Assembly (NCBI GenBank): GCA_015178975.1
Contig: WHVD01000052.1
Coordinates: forward strand, 186,001-250,000
Source of the DNA: Hysterangium stoloniferum
Taxonomy: Eukaryota > Basidiomycota > Agaricomycetes > Hysterangiales > Hysterangiaceae
DNA length: 64,000 nt
Direction of reading: 5' to 3'
The translations under genes were made by a program, and so were the position numbers. The notes beneath the pieces were generated by a model. It searched no databases, was not told the origin of the DNA, and was given only the letters and a program-made list of their open reading frames with translations. This document shows positions 45,902 to 57,207 of the stretch, one piece after another. The first letter of the stretch is position 1. Every line of letters starts with the position of its first letter.

Positions 45902-47531
45902 CAGTGACTCACAAAATTGTCCCAATGTTTTACACTTTTTGATTGTTTGATGAATAACTTGAGAGCATCAACAAGTATAGACAAAGTGTTGGTGTATCAA
46001 ACATAGTGTTTGATCATGGTTATACCACAAAAAAGAATCATGTAATTCCCATCAATATTCATTGAGATATATGCAATTTAATATAATAACTCATTGGGAC
46101 AATTTTGTGAGTGTATATTTAAAAAAATTGTAATTGTAATTCTAGTACTTGGTATGACCTCCCTTGGCCTTAATAACTGCTTCTAGTCTTCTAGCCATAC
46201 TTTCAATTAAATTCTGATACACCTCTGGTGGAATATTAGTCCACACTTCCACCACTCTCCCATATCCCCCAAACTCCCTTGGGGACTGTTGGATATTTGG
46301 ATAGCTCTCTCTTGAGGTGAACCCATTGATGTTCAATAGGGCTAATGTCTGGAGATTGTGCAGGCCAGTCTAGGAGAGTGATATTGTTGTCCTCCATCCA
46401 CTTCTTGGCCCTTTTTAAGGTATGTTTGGGATCATTATCCTGTTGAAAAATTACCACTTCTCCAGACATTCCACTCTCCTCCAAGCTAGGCAGTATGTGG
46501 TCCTCCAAAATAGACACATACTGGTCAGCATTCATCTTCCCCTCAACCTCTGCAAGATGCCCCACTCCATTCCACCCCATACATCCCCATAACATGATGT
46601 TTCCTCCACCAAAGTTGACTGTTCCCTGCACCTCTCTCTGAATCAAACCCTTTCCCTTCTCTTTCCAGACCCACTGGCTCCCATCTGATTCAAACTTGTT
46701 GATCTTGGTCTCATCTGACCAAATGACCCTCTTCCAGTCCTCCACAATCCATTCCCTATACTTCTGGGCAAATGCCAATCTTGCCTTCCTATGCTTTACA
46801 CTAAGCAAGGGCTTTTCTTCTTCACCACAGCCTTGAATGAGCTTTTCTAAGGATTCTTCTGACTGTTTCTGAGGAAACTGGAGTAGAGATGATAGTGTTG
46901 ATGTGTTTGGCAGCCTGAACAGCATTAGCAGCCTTGCCAGTGGTAATTTGTGTAAGGATAACCCTCTGGTCTATGGCAGAAAGCTTGGAAGGATGGCCAG
47001 CAGAAGGGGTCTGGTGATTGGGAAGGAGGTTTTGAAGTGTCCTAGAGACAGTAGACTTGCCAATACCAAGTTTGGAGGCAATATGACAAGTGGAGATGCC
47101 ATTAGAGGCCAGAGAAAGAATATTTTCTTTCTGAGCAGAGGAGATGAGGTGCATTGGAAATTATGAAGTTCTTAGATGATTAGCCTTGATTATATAGCTT
47201 GAATTTAAGTACTCATTAAGGTTCCAAACCTTAATCAAACTATTTATTAAGGTTTGATTAAGGTTTGACAGCAATAGAATTGATAAAACATCAGATTCTG
47301 ATATTTTCTGATGGAACTCACAAAATTGTCCCAATGAGCTATTATATTAAATTACATATATCTCAATGAATATTGATGGGAGTTATATAATTCTTTTTTT
47401 GTGGTATAGCCATGATCAAACACTATGTTTGATACACCAACACTTTGTTTATATCTGTTGATGCTCTCAAGTTATTCATCAAACAATCAAAAAGTGTAAA
47501 ACATTGGGACAATTTTGTGAGTCACTCACTG
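45902..47531 (-). mobile_element. Tc1/mariner element with about 210-bp terminal inverted repeats (1630 bp)
   Basis: TA duplication at 45900-45901 and 47532-47533. The ends are CAGTGACTCACAAAATTGTC (left) and the same with a 4-bp duplication (right). Each roughly 210-bp repeat also has an inverted copy of its own tip at its inner border (46093-46112, 47318-47340), so the tip occurs four times. The transposase is on the minus strand between the repeats. The host sequence is a copia gag remnant. Confidence 0.9.
46142..47154 (-). pseudogene. Tc1 transposase (DD34E), frameshifted
   Basis: 47154-46822: M-H-L-I-S-S-A-Q-K-E-N-I-L-S-L-A with a helix-turn-helix (I-A-S-K-L-G-I-G-K-S-T-V-S-R-T-L) that would bind the terminal repeats. 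46880-46236: catalytic W-S-D-E-T-K-I-N, F-Q-Q-D-N-D-P-K-H-T and P-I-E-H-Q-W; the second Asp and the Glu are 34 residues apart (DD34E). 46336-46142: C-terminal L-I-E-S-M-A-R-R-L-E-A-V-I-K-A-K-G-G-H. One frameshift lies between the DNA-binding and catalytic parts (about 46825-46880), another after the Glu (about 46300). All catalytic residues are kept; the frames are not. Confidence 0.88.
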
Positions 47532-47911
47532 TACATCTCATTGATCCCATTCATCTATAATTGGTGTTTTAGATCCCCAGTAACTTTTTGTGGTAACTTG
47601 GGATGTCATTATTGGTGGTTTAGTAATACTTCTGTTTAGGTACTTGTGGACTCCTCTCACATATGCTGTTGATAAGATGGTTTCCTTCCAGGGATACCAT
47701 TTTGTACCATCAAATTTTTCATCAGACATGAGCTGGAGTAGGTGTGGTTGGGAAGACATTTTGGAGGTTGTTTGGGGACAACTGAGTTGTGGTTAGGATG
47801 GTTTAGTACTTCAGTGGTTGGTCAGGGTCAGTTTCATATGTAGATTGGGGTCAGTTGGTTTGGGGTCCTTTATCAGGATTCAGGGTTTGGCATGATTGTG
47901 GTCAATAATGG

Positions 47912-48469
47912 TGTTAAGTGCCATGTCGGAACTTATTCTGGAACTATCAGAAAGCCACTGGGAATTCAGAAACTATCAGATATGGTCAGGACATCCGCTT
48001 CAGCTTATGTGCTACACCTCTACACAAACACTTGGAAGTCCTTAATTTCAAAGGCAGGACTTATGCTGGAAGATACAGATATGTATTCAGAGTTCTGAAG
48101 AGTTCCGAATATCGAGCATACAGAAAGATGGAAGAGGGAATAAGAAACTAAGTTGATATCAGATCTAAAGTAAAGTACAAATTCATGGAAACTGATATAA
48201 GTCTTGTTATTGTACTACAAACTAAGACCACAATAAGATAGAAATGGAAGTATTCCAAAATGGGAATACAATAAGATGAGTTGGGGAGACATTATTCCAA
48301 AATGGGAATATAATAAACAAATGAGTGAATACTTGTCAATGGACAAATTACCAAATGTGGAACAAGGGAAGATTATGGAAGATGTGGTAACTATGATGTT
48401 CTGTAGTTGGAAATCAGAAGTTGGAAGTTGGAAGTTGGATATTGAAACATCCAGGAATGGGTCATAACA
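47912..48469 (-). repeat. 3' LTR of element D (558 bp)
   Basis: TGTTAAGTGCC...GGTCATAACA, followed by the purine tract (minus) at about 48471-48478, as in B. Core motif 47997-48020; palindrome decayed near 48080-48110. Confidence 0.85.
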
Positions 48470-49485
48470 GTACCCCCCTGTTAGGCCAAAGTCCCATAGA
48501 GGTGATTAGGTACTAAGTAGTTGAAGTGACGGTTGATTGTTATGTGTCGTGAAATCTACACAATTCTGGAAGTGAGAGTTTCGGCTGCTGGTCTGAGTAT
48601 AAAAACTTCCAAATATTTGAATTAATGATTTCGTTTCTTTAACCACAACTTGCATGTTGATTCATCAACCGTTGTTTGCCACTACCCCAGAAGATTCAGA
48701 TGCTGAAATCACTGTGCTTGAAAAAATGTTGAAGGTTGAAGAACTTCAACAAAAATGACAGAGGATGGAAGAGTTGAAGTGACGACAAGAGGAGGAGGAG
48801 AAAGTGTTGATGTGAGAATTGAAGAAGGTGGAAGAGGTGGAAAAGCACAAGTTGGAGTGGGTGAAGGTGGAAAAGGAGGTGTGGTTGCAGAAAATGGTGG
48901 AGGATCGGAAGTTGAAGGATGAAGCAGAGAAAAAGCAGTGGGAGGCCGAGGCAGCAGAAAAGCGAGCAAAGGAGATAATGGAGGGAAAAGTAAGTCAAAA
49001 CAACAATGTTCCATGTTTCTTCTGATAACAATTGAACACAGCAAAAAGCCATGGAGGTGGAAGTAGGGGGAGAGGCTGGGCTTTCAAGTCCTAAAGTAAG
49101 TGATGCTGTAAAAGGTCGGAAGTTAACTAATTTCCAAAACAGAAACAAAAGGTCAAAGCTCCAGAACAGATGGAAATTGTCCATGACAGTCTGTGTTATC
49201 AGTGTTTGATTCAGAATTTGACTTGTTGGAAACAGAAGGTAAAATGGGGCAGAACTTGCTACCCTTGCACGGTACTCAAGCTTCTGTGCACTCTTGCCGT
49301 GAAGAGGGCTCCGAAAGGTGAGAAGGCTCAGAAAACTGACGACACAGAAAATCCGGGAATAGCCAAGAATATGGAGACTAAGGTACTGAATATGGATAGT
49401 TCCAATGTCAGACTTCTCAAAGACACTGTGGATGCATTGGTGTTTATTGGGATGGAACTGACGAATATGCAGGATGTGTTGGAGC

Positions 49486-49801
49486 TGTAAGGGCAACCCT
49501 AGTAGTGGATATCACACTGATAGAGGAAATCCAAAGGTATATATAAGTGTCTAAATACAAGATAACTATCTACTCACCTGATAGAGGAAATCCAAAGAGA
49601 AAAGTCTAAGGAAACTCTACCAGGTGTGACATGTCAGCTATATAGCACACAGTGCATTTTCCCATGCCTTAAGTGCCCTCATACATCAGTTCAATGTACC
49701 CTATAAAGAATAAAGTGTTCTGTAATGGTGAGGTAATAAAAGGGAATAGCAATAGAGCATAATCTGGGGGATATAAAGTGTGAATGACTTGTCCCCTTAC
49801 A
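49486..49801 (+). mobile_element. Mini-element W1 (316 bp)
   Basis: TGTAAGGGCAACC...TTGTCCCCTTACA with GGAGC duplicated at 49481-49485 and 49802-49806. The inverted tips TGTAAGGG, TG...CA ends and 5-bp duplication fit a tiny LTR or a MITE. It has a repeated CTGATAGAGGAAATCCAAAG (twice). No frame. Confidence 0.75.
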
Positions 49802-49946
49802 GGAGCACCATAATGAAATCCAGGAAAAAGGTTCCCAGTCATTGATCCAGAATTTCCAGAGGCAGAATGAATTCCTGGAGAAGGTAATGGTCAGCATTGG
49901 CATTATTGTGGTTTCTGAGAGGTTTGCCGATAAGGCAAGGGATCAG

Positions 49947-50569
49947 GAGGATAGTCAAAATTCATTGAATATACAAAATTTTATGAAAAACTCCTCATAT
50001 TTTTAAGTGAGGCTACATACTTCCTCTGGCTATGACTACATGTTTTAGGGGTTTATATTTCATTACCCAAAAATTTGATCTTTAAGACTTGTATGCTCTT
50101 TTAAAATATGCAGAAATGTCATGGTTATACAAGATTATCTGGGTTGTTACCTAATCTTTGGGATAAAATGCATTCTGTAGTATATCTGTGACTTTTAAAA
50201 TGTCCACAAACATTATAGTTAACCAAAATTATTTGGGTTATGACTTAATATTTGGGATGAAATGCATTCTCTTGTATATTATGCAAACTTTCAAATATAG
50301 TTCATATAATTTAAATTTATTTGGTTTAGAAAGTTAACCAGAACTATCTGGCTAACCAATCCATGTTGTGGAATTTATCCCCAAAAGGATAATCTATATA
50401 TGTTTGTTTGACCAACTTTTGTCAGATACAAGATAAATATTAATATTTCCTTATTCTCCAGAGTATCACCTGATGGACTGAATTTGATTAAATATTAACT
50501 TTACAACAAACAATATAGATATATACACTTTAGTGGATAAATAACTTTTAAAGTTTTGGGTTATCCTCC
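49947..50569 (+). mobile_element. MITE-like element Z2 (623 bp)
   Basis: GAGGATAGTC...GGGTTATCCTCC with TCAG on both sides (49943-49946, 50570-50573). Inserted in the accessory gene of D; element B has the empty site near 23395. Confidence 0.75.
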
Positions 50570-50829
50570 TCAGCCAAATGATCCATTGGTGGAATATGTG
50601 GAGAAGAGGTGGGAGTCAGGAAAGGGGCTGGAAAGTGAAGATGATGAAGTGCAGGATATGGTGGAAAGTGTGGAGATTGTGGATGATATGGGAGTTGAAG
50701 CAGAAGGAGGATTTGGGGTGTCGGAGACTTTAAAATAGTTGCAATAATATTTTTTGACTTGCATGATTTTGAAGAACAAGTGTCAGATCGGAAGTATTGG
50801 AAACCAAACAGAAAGAGAATGGAAAAGAG

Positions 50830-53800
50830 TCAGAGTGATGATAAAGGTCCGGGTTTTCTTGGATAAGCTGTGTGGAAGTCAATAACAATTTCCATAGCAT
50901 GTCCAAGTTCCGTGGCCAATATCCATGAAGTTTCTTTCTCGGTACCTTTGTAACCTGCCCATTTGACTAAATAGAGCAATTTACAAGTACATCGGCAATT
51001 GTCAATTTTAGAATCCAAAATCTCGGAAACTTCAAATTTGGGTTCTCCATCAATGATGACCGGAGGGGGCGGAGGTTGAGTACAGTAGGCAACAAAACCG
51101 TTCGGATGTTTCTTTGTTTTGCAAAGACCCTTTAGCATTAGCCCAAAGTAAATTCTAAAAATTCTGAATAAATTATGATAGATGCTCTAATATCACAAAA
51201 TGTTGATTACATAACCATTATGTCATATGTCCATTTATGGCAATGTAATAATAGGATTAATGAAGCTTGTACATCTGAATGGTTTTGTTGCCTGTATTTT
51301 ATAAACCCTATATAGTAAACTAGTACTTGGTATACCCTCCCTTGGCCTTAATTATAGCTTCAACTCTTCTAGGCATACTTTTTACCAAGTTCTGATACAC
51401 CTCTTTTGGTATCTTCTCCCATTCCACTTGACAGTGCTTCCAAAGCTCCTCCACTCCACTAGGTAGTGTGTTGTAGTCAGTTAGCCTCCTTTTCAATGGT
51501 TTAGATCTGGAGACTGTGCTGGTCATTGCATAACAGTATAGCCATGGTCATCAAACCACTTTTGAGCAGTTTTCTGGTATGCTTTGGCCCATTATCCTGC
51601 TGGAAGATGGTATCAGATGGAGTTTCTTTGTAAAACTCAAGGGATTGCTGAAGTTCATCCTCCAAGATGGAGCAGGAAAGCTGTGGATCCATCTTCCCTT
51701 CAATCCTAATGGCATATCCAATGCCTTCCCAATGCATGCAACCACACATCATCACACTACCACCAAACCTCAATGATCCCTCCACCTGCCTATCGGTCAA
51801 CCCCTCCCCCATCTTTTTCTACAACCACTTCCTTCCATCTGACCCAAGACAATTGATTTTGGTCTCATCAGAGAATACAACACTCTTCCAGACCTCCAGA
51901 GTGTACTCCTGATGTCTCTCTGCCCACTGTAGCCTCTCCCTCCTGTGAGGTGGAGGGAACATTGAAGTTTGATGGTGGTAGTGTGATGATGTGGGGTTGC
52001 ATGCATTGGGAAGGCATTGGATATGTCACTAGTATTGAAGGGAAGATGGATTCACAGCTTTACTGCTCCATCTTGGAGGATGAACTTCAGCAATCCCTTG
52101 AGTTTTACAAAGAAACTCCATCTGATACCATCTTCCAGCAGGATAATGGACCAAAGCATACCATAAAACTGCTCAAAAGTGGTTTGATGACCATGGCTAT
52201 ACTGTTATACAATGACCAGCACAGTCTCCAGATCTAAATCCTTGAAAAGGAGGCTAACTGACTACAACACACTACATAGTGGAGTGGAGGAGCTTTGGGA
52301 ACACTGTCAAGTGGAATAGGAGAAGATACCAAAAGAGGTATGTCAGAAATTGATAAAAAGTATGCCTAGAAGAGTTGAAGCTGTAATTAAGGCCAAGGGA
52401 GGGTATACCAAGTACTAGTTTAGTATATAGGGTTTATAAAATACAGGCAACAAAACCGTTCGGATGTACAAGCTTCATTAATCCTATTATTACATTGCCA
52501 TAAATGGACATATGACATAATGGTTATATAATCAACATTTTGTGATATTAGAGCATTTATCATAATTTATTCAGAATTTGTAGAATTTATTTTGGGCTAA
52601 TGCTAAAGGGTCTTTCCAAAACAAAGAAACATCCGAACAGTTTTGTTGCCTACTGTATGTTCCAAGATATTGTTAGGAACACAAGGTTCTACCATGGAAA
52701 TGTGGAAAATGGGGTGAACTGCTTGCATCCTATTGGGAAGTCGGAGAGTCCATGAAAGTGAGCTAGCTTGTGCTATAATTTCAAAAGGGCATAAGAATTT
52801 CTCAGCAAGTTTTTTAGAAGGTTGGGTAGTTTAGAAGAATTGAGCTTTTACAAAAACCTGATCACCAAATTTAAAGTTAGGAGGAGGGATCCTGTTTTTG
52901 TCCACAGAACATTGATAATGTTCTTGAGTGGAAGAAATAGCTTTCCGAAGTTCTTGATGTAACTCGTTGAGGTCGGTAATAAATTCTTGAGCATGGATGG
53001 ATGCCAAATCTCATTTGGAATGTACTGTGATATTTGGATTATAGCCTTTGTTGGCAAAAAAGGGAGATATGCCAGTAGCTGTGTTTGGAGAGTTATTGTA
53101 GGCAAAATTCTGCGAGCAGAAGAAGGGATTTCCAGTTGTCCTATTGGTAGTTGCAATAGATGCAAAGATATTGTTCCAGTGTTTGATTAACATGTTCCAT
53201 GGGTCCATCACCTTCCAGATGATATCCCGAGGTGAAGTGTAATTTCATGTCAAGGGCTTTTCTGAGGGCCTGGAAGAAATGGGAAATGAACTTGGAGCCT
53301 CGATCGGAAGTTACATGAGATGGAACACCATGTTTGGAAAATACATGAATAATGAAAAGTTCCACTATTTGTAAGGATGTGATTGTATCATGAGTGGGTA
53401 TGAAAATTCCTTGTTTCTAGAATTGATCCACAACAACTAGGATGGATGTAAAGCCTTCAGAAGTCAGAAGGTGTTCGATAAAATCCATGGAATTGAGTTC
53501 CAGGGATTTTCTGGTATTGGAAGTTGCTTGAGAAGGCTGTATGGCTTATGTCTCTGGGATTTAGACCATAAGCAGGTGGCGCATGACTTACAGAACTGGG
53601 TTATGAAATCTTGGAGGTTGGGCCAAGTATATTCTCTTTGGATTAGACCAAGAGTATTGTTAATGCTGTAATGTCCAGATATTGGATGATCATGTTTGTA
53701 CTGAAGTACATGGAGTCAGAGATTATCAGAATCTGGAATGTGCATACGTCCATCAAGATAGATGAAACCTTGAGAGTCTTGTGACCATTGGGGTTGTTCG

Positions 53801-54515
53801 GGATTATCAGGGACTTCTAGGTGTGGCTTGAGGGCCAGATTGGAAGTGAGTGCAGAAAGGATATCTTGATGTAATCACTCAATGTCCATGATCATAACAC
53901 TACACATAATTGGATAGTAGAGGGAAGTCACTCGAATATGTAGATGCAGAAAGTTGCTGTGTTGTAAAAACCAGTTTCAAGTTATGCAGATTAACAATTG
54001 CATAGTTACTTTCCCCCTCTTTAGGATAGACATCCCATCATCAGGTCATGGCATCTGGTTTTCCACCAAAATGTCCAGGTTGGAAATGGATAATCATGTT
54101 GAAAGTGGAGAGAAATTTGGACCAGCAGGCTTGCTGGCAGGTCAAAGGTTTAGTGGTAGAAAAATATTCAAGATTTTTGTGATCAGTAACGACATCAATG
54201 GGAGTTGTGGAACCTTTGAGGTACATGTAGTGCCACCAATGTTTGAAAGCTTCAAAGATTGCCAAAAGTTCCTTATAATGAATGTTGTAGTTGAGTTCAG
54301 ACACTTTCAGTGTCTGAGAAAGAAATGCAACCAGATGAATTTCACTGTCGGAATCTTGAATGGAAAGAATCATGGCAATTGCATAATCAGAATATCAGGT
54401 TTCCAATGAGAAAGAATCGGAGCAGAAGTGAAAACACTTTTTAAAGTGCAGAGCAGCATTTGTCATCAAAAACCCATGGTTGATATTTACGGGTAAGGTG
54501 AGTGAGTGGTATTGT
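50830..54515 (-). pseudogene. pol 3' part of element D: RNase H, integrase, chromodomain
   Basis: From right to left: RNase H (H-Y-K-E-L-L-A-I-F-E-A-F-K-H-W and D-H-K-N-L-E-Y-F, 54373-54041), spacer, integrase (F-I-I-H-V-F-S-K-H-G-V-P-S-H-V, T-S-D-R-G-S-K-F-I, 53365-53141), the palindromic Tc1 insertion, then the chromodomain (C-R-C-T-C-K-L-L-Y-L-V-K-W-A-G-Y-K-G-T, 51075-50840) and stop at about 50830. The chromodomain keeps R-C where element A has a TGA. Many stops and small indels; the RT that should stand upstream is gone. Confidence 0.85.
51083..52655. mobile_element. Palindromic (snap-back) Tc1-type element, 1573 bp
   Basis: TA duplication at 51081-51082 and 52656-52657, inserted in pol of D; element B has the empty site (GTTGAATATGTTC, about 25715). 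Tips CAGTAGGCAACAAAACCGTT. The left arm (51083-51946) carries, on the minus strand, a Tc1 transposase from D-E-T-K-I-N to the C-terminus (F-Q-Q-D-N-G-P-K-H-T, A-I-I-K-A-K-G-G-Y). The right arm (51947-52655) carries the same 3' part on the + strand. The arms form an inverted repeat of about 700 bp with about 150 bases of unique left-arm sequence at the centre. The helix-turn-helix part is missing from both, so it cannot encode an active enzyme. It must have been moved by another Tc1. Confidence 0.85.
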
Positions 54516-55461
54516 GAGAGGTATGGTGAAATACACTCTGGAAATATAGTCTGGATGAGCTCATACTATATTTCCATTATTATTTCTACTTTCTCTCTAT
54601 TTTATTATACGCATATAATTAGTTCCATGACCTATGCATTCAGTACATTGACTCTTGTGGGTGCATATGTGCCAGACTTATGTATTCTAGCACTGGTAGT
54701 TAGAACTCAGACACTTTTTACCCCACAACCATGACTTACCCAGACACCCAGTTAGTGTCCTGTAAGTTGTGATTGGGGTATCATCTCGACTGTCACAGAC
54801 AGGCTTTAACTACTAGTGCAATCAGAATTTTGAACTATACTAATCGAAACTCAATCCATTATCTCAATCCATGTGGACTACATCCATGCTACTCTGTTAT
54901 TTGACCCTCTCGTTATGGAGGATGGTCACACTTTATTGAATATACAAAATTTTACTGAATAATCCTCATATTTTTCAAGTGAGACTATTCCTTCTGGCCA
55001 TGACAACTTATTCTATGAGTTTATATTTAATTACCTGAAATTTCATCTTTAAAATATGCATGCCCTTTTAAAATATGCACAAATGACATAGTTACACAAA
55101 ATTATTTGGGTTAACCTAGATTATTTGGGTTATGGCTTAATCTTTGGGTTATGATGTATTCTCTTGTATACAAGCAAACTTTCAAAAATATATTTCATAT
55201 AATTTAAATTTAGTTGGTTTAGAGAGTTAACCAGAACTATCTGGGGTACCAATCCCCATTGTGCAATTTATTCCAAAAGAATAATCTACAGATGATTGTT
55301 TGACTAAATGTTGTCAGATATAGGATCAATATTAATATTTTTGCATTCTTCAGAGTGATACCTAATCAACTGAATTTGATTAAATATTAATTTTACAACA
55401 AACAATATAAATATATATACTTTAGTGGATAAATAACTTTTAAAGTTTTGGGTTATCCTCC
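54515..55461. mobile_element. Z3 (54917-55461) plus unidentified sequence replacing the RT of D
   Basis: Z3 has the GGAGGATGG and ATCCTCC ends but no matching duplication; its right side touches the protease end of D and its left side an unidentified 400-bp segment (54515-54916). About 1 kb of RT sequence present in B is absent. An insertion followed by deletion or recombination is the simplest reading. Confidence 0.55.
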
Positions 55462-57173
55462 AAAGAGGCTCTGGCCAGAATAGATGCTGCAGGAGGAATG
55501 GAAGTGTTGGGAATCTGGAAATTAATACTGCTCAATACCCAGTCAATCAACGGATTATATCGGGTGAGCCAGTTATATCCAAGAACTACTGAACAGCTAG
55601 AGTCCAACTGTGTTACAAAAAAAGTAACTGGTTGGGATGTTCCACATGGGAACTGGATAGACATGTCGCAGGCTTGAGTAATTGCCATATTGCTAGTGCT
55701 GTCAAACAGATGCAAAGAAATTGCGGGAACAGAATGGAGTTTCAGATTATGTTTCATGGCAAAGGTGGTATCTACAAAACAGTGTGTGGAGCCAGAATCT
55801 ATCAGAGCTCGGAACATGAAATTTCCAAGAAGGTCAGAAATGAGTTTTACAAATAGTGAGTCGGGATTAGAGAGTGGACACATTGAGATAGATAATCTCG
55901 GAAACATGGAGAGAGTCAATGCACCCCTCTGTCCATGCAGATTCTGGAGGGTTGCTTACTCTTTTTTCGACTCTGTGGTGGGTTTTTCCTTGGACATTGT
56001 AGTCATAGTGGAAGTTACCACACGGGCCTTGGAAGAGTTAGACTTAATGGTACAATTGGAAACTTTGTGTCCACCTTTCCCACAGAAAAGGCAGAGATCA
56101 TTATCCATGCATTGTTGTTTCTCCTTCGGGGTGAGTTTACCATCAGTACCCAACAAATGGGAAATGTCAGGTTTGTTGGAAGTTGACTGTTTTTCCTTGT
56201 TGGATTTCTTGTCTTTTTTCCAATCAGAATTTGATTTGCCAGTATTAGTGCCAGAGTTGCTGGTGTTATTGCCTGAGTTATTGCTGGAAGACTTGCTAGT
56301 CGATGCCTTGTTGCTTTGAGAATGTTCTGTCAGATTCTCTCAGGAAACCTCGGCTTTTCATTCCCAATAATGGGCATTGGATGTCTGAGCTTGAATCCAC
56401 ATGAGTTGGAGAGTTTTTGGCTTCCCATCTTTGCAGATCTCATCTTTAAGGTGTGACAGAAGTTCCATATAGAAATGGTGCCTGAGGGCAGAATCATCCT
56501 AACCACATTGTGCAGCGAGGGTATTGAACTTGACAAGGTAATCGGAAACTCATTGATTGTCCTTCATCTTAAGCGTCATTAATTCATTTTCCACTTCGCC
56601 GGATTGATTGTAAGGTCCAAAATTAGTTTCCAGTTCTTCCACAAATGCATCCCAGTCATCGAGCCATACAGGTGTCTTGTTGGATATTCCGGATAGTCTG
56701 GGTTTGAACCAATCCTGAGCAGTATCCCTGAGATAAGAGAGTGCAAAATTGACTTTTCAACTGTCAGATTTAAATGCAGTGGGTCGATCACGGAAACTGA
56801 AATGGCATTGGAGAAGGAAATTCTTCAATTTTTTCGGATCCTTGCCAGTAAATGGTTCAGGTTCTTTAACTCCAGTGTGGGATGATTCTTTGCTTTCCTC
56901 AGCGGATTTCAAATAGTCAGAAAATTTCACAATGGAGTTAACAAACAGCATTTCAGTTGGTTCATCAGAAGATTTCTTTTTCAATGTCTCCAGCTGTTCT
57001 TCTACTTCATTGTTGGAAGTGTTGGGAGCATTGGGATCCTTCACTACCTTGGTAACTCCTTTGATGGAAGCTGATGCTGTCAGCTGAATTGGGGTTTCAG
57101 GTTTGGTGGTATAAAGTTGCAATGGGGATTGAAATTGAGATGGTCCTTTGGCAGCTTTGCATTTGGGACCCAT
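55462..57173 (-). pseudogene. gag and protease of element D
   Basis: Gag from M-G-P-K-C-K at 57173 (minus) through P-E-P-F-T-G-K-D-P-K-K-L-K-N-F-L-L to the stop at 56757, then shifted frames. Zinc knuckle LCLFCGKGGHKVSNC at about 56100-56055. Protease (55919-55470): [14 protein letters not shown] and V-V-L-G-Y-N-W-L. Very similar to element B. Confidence 0.85.
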
Positions 57174-57207
57174 GATGAGCAAGTCGCAGAATTGAGATCT
57201 GATATAC

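Larger units (their letters stand above)
45165..47759 (-). pseudogene. Ty1/copia gag, split by a Tc1 element
   Basis: Minus strand. 47759-47538 encodes M-S-D-E-K-F-D-G-T-K-W-Y-P-W-K-E-T-I-L (copia Gag N-terminus) ending W-G-S-K-T-P-I-I-D-E-W-D-Q. After the Tc1 element (45902-47531, TA duplication) it continues from 45900 as M-I-T-L-N-V-K-N-P-L-G-L, then T-A-E-A-W-S-T-L-T-M-I-Y-D-A and H-F-A-T-L-H-E-V-W-E-R-A, with several stops. It ends in Pro/Thr-rich text near 45170. No pol or LTR is attached. Confidence 0.75.
48654..50738 (+). pseudogene. Antisense accessory gene of element D
   Basis: Exon 1 48654-48989 (M-L-I-H-Q-P-L-F-A-T-T-P-E-D-S-D, coiled coil, E-I-M-E-G-K), exon 2 49042-49095 and exon 3 from 49143, with GTAAGT donors and CAG acceptors as in B. 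The cysteine array is CYQCLIQNLTC and CYPCTVLKLLC (C-x2-C-x6-C-x10-C-x2-C-x6-C). W1 interrupts at 49485; without it the frame goes on H-H-N-E-I-Q-E-K-G-S-Q-S-L-I-Q-N-F. Z2 interrupts again at 49946, then Q-P-N-D-P-L-V-E-Y-V-E-K-R-W-E-S and the acidic end F-G-V-S-E-T-L-K. Three in-frame TGA codons are seen in exon 1, at least one shared with B. It runs tail-to-tail with pol; the two stops are about 90 bases apart. Confidence 0.75.
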
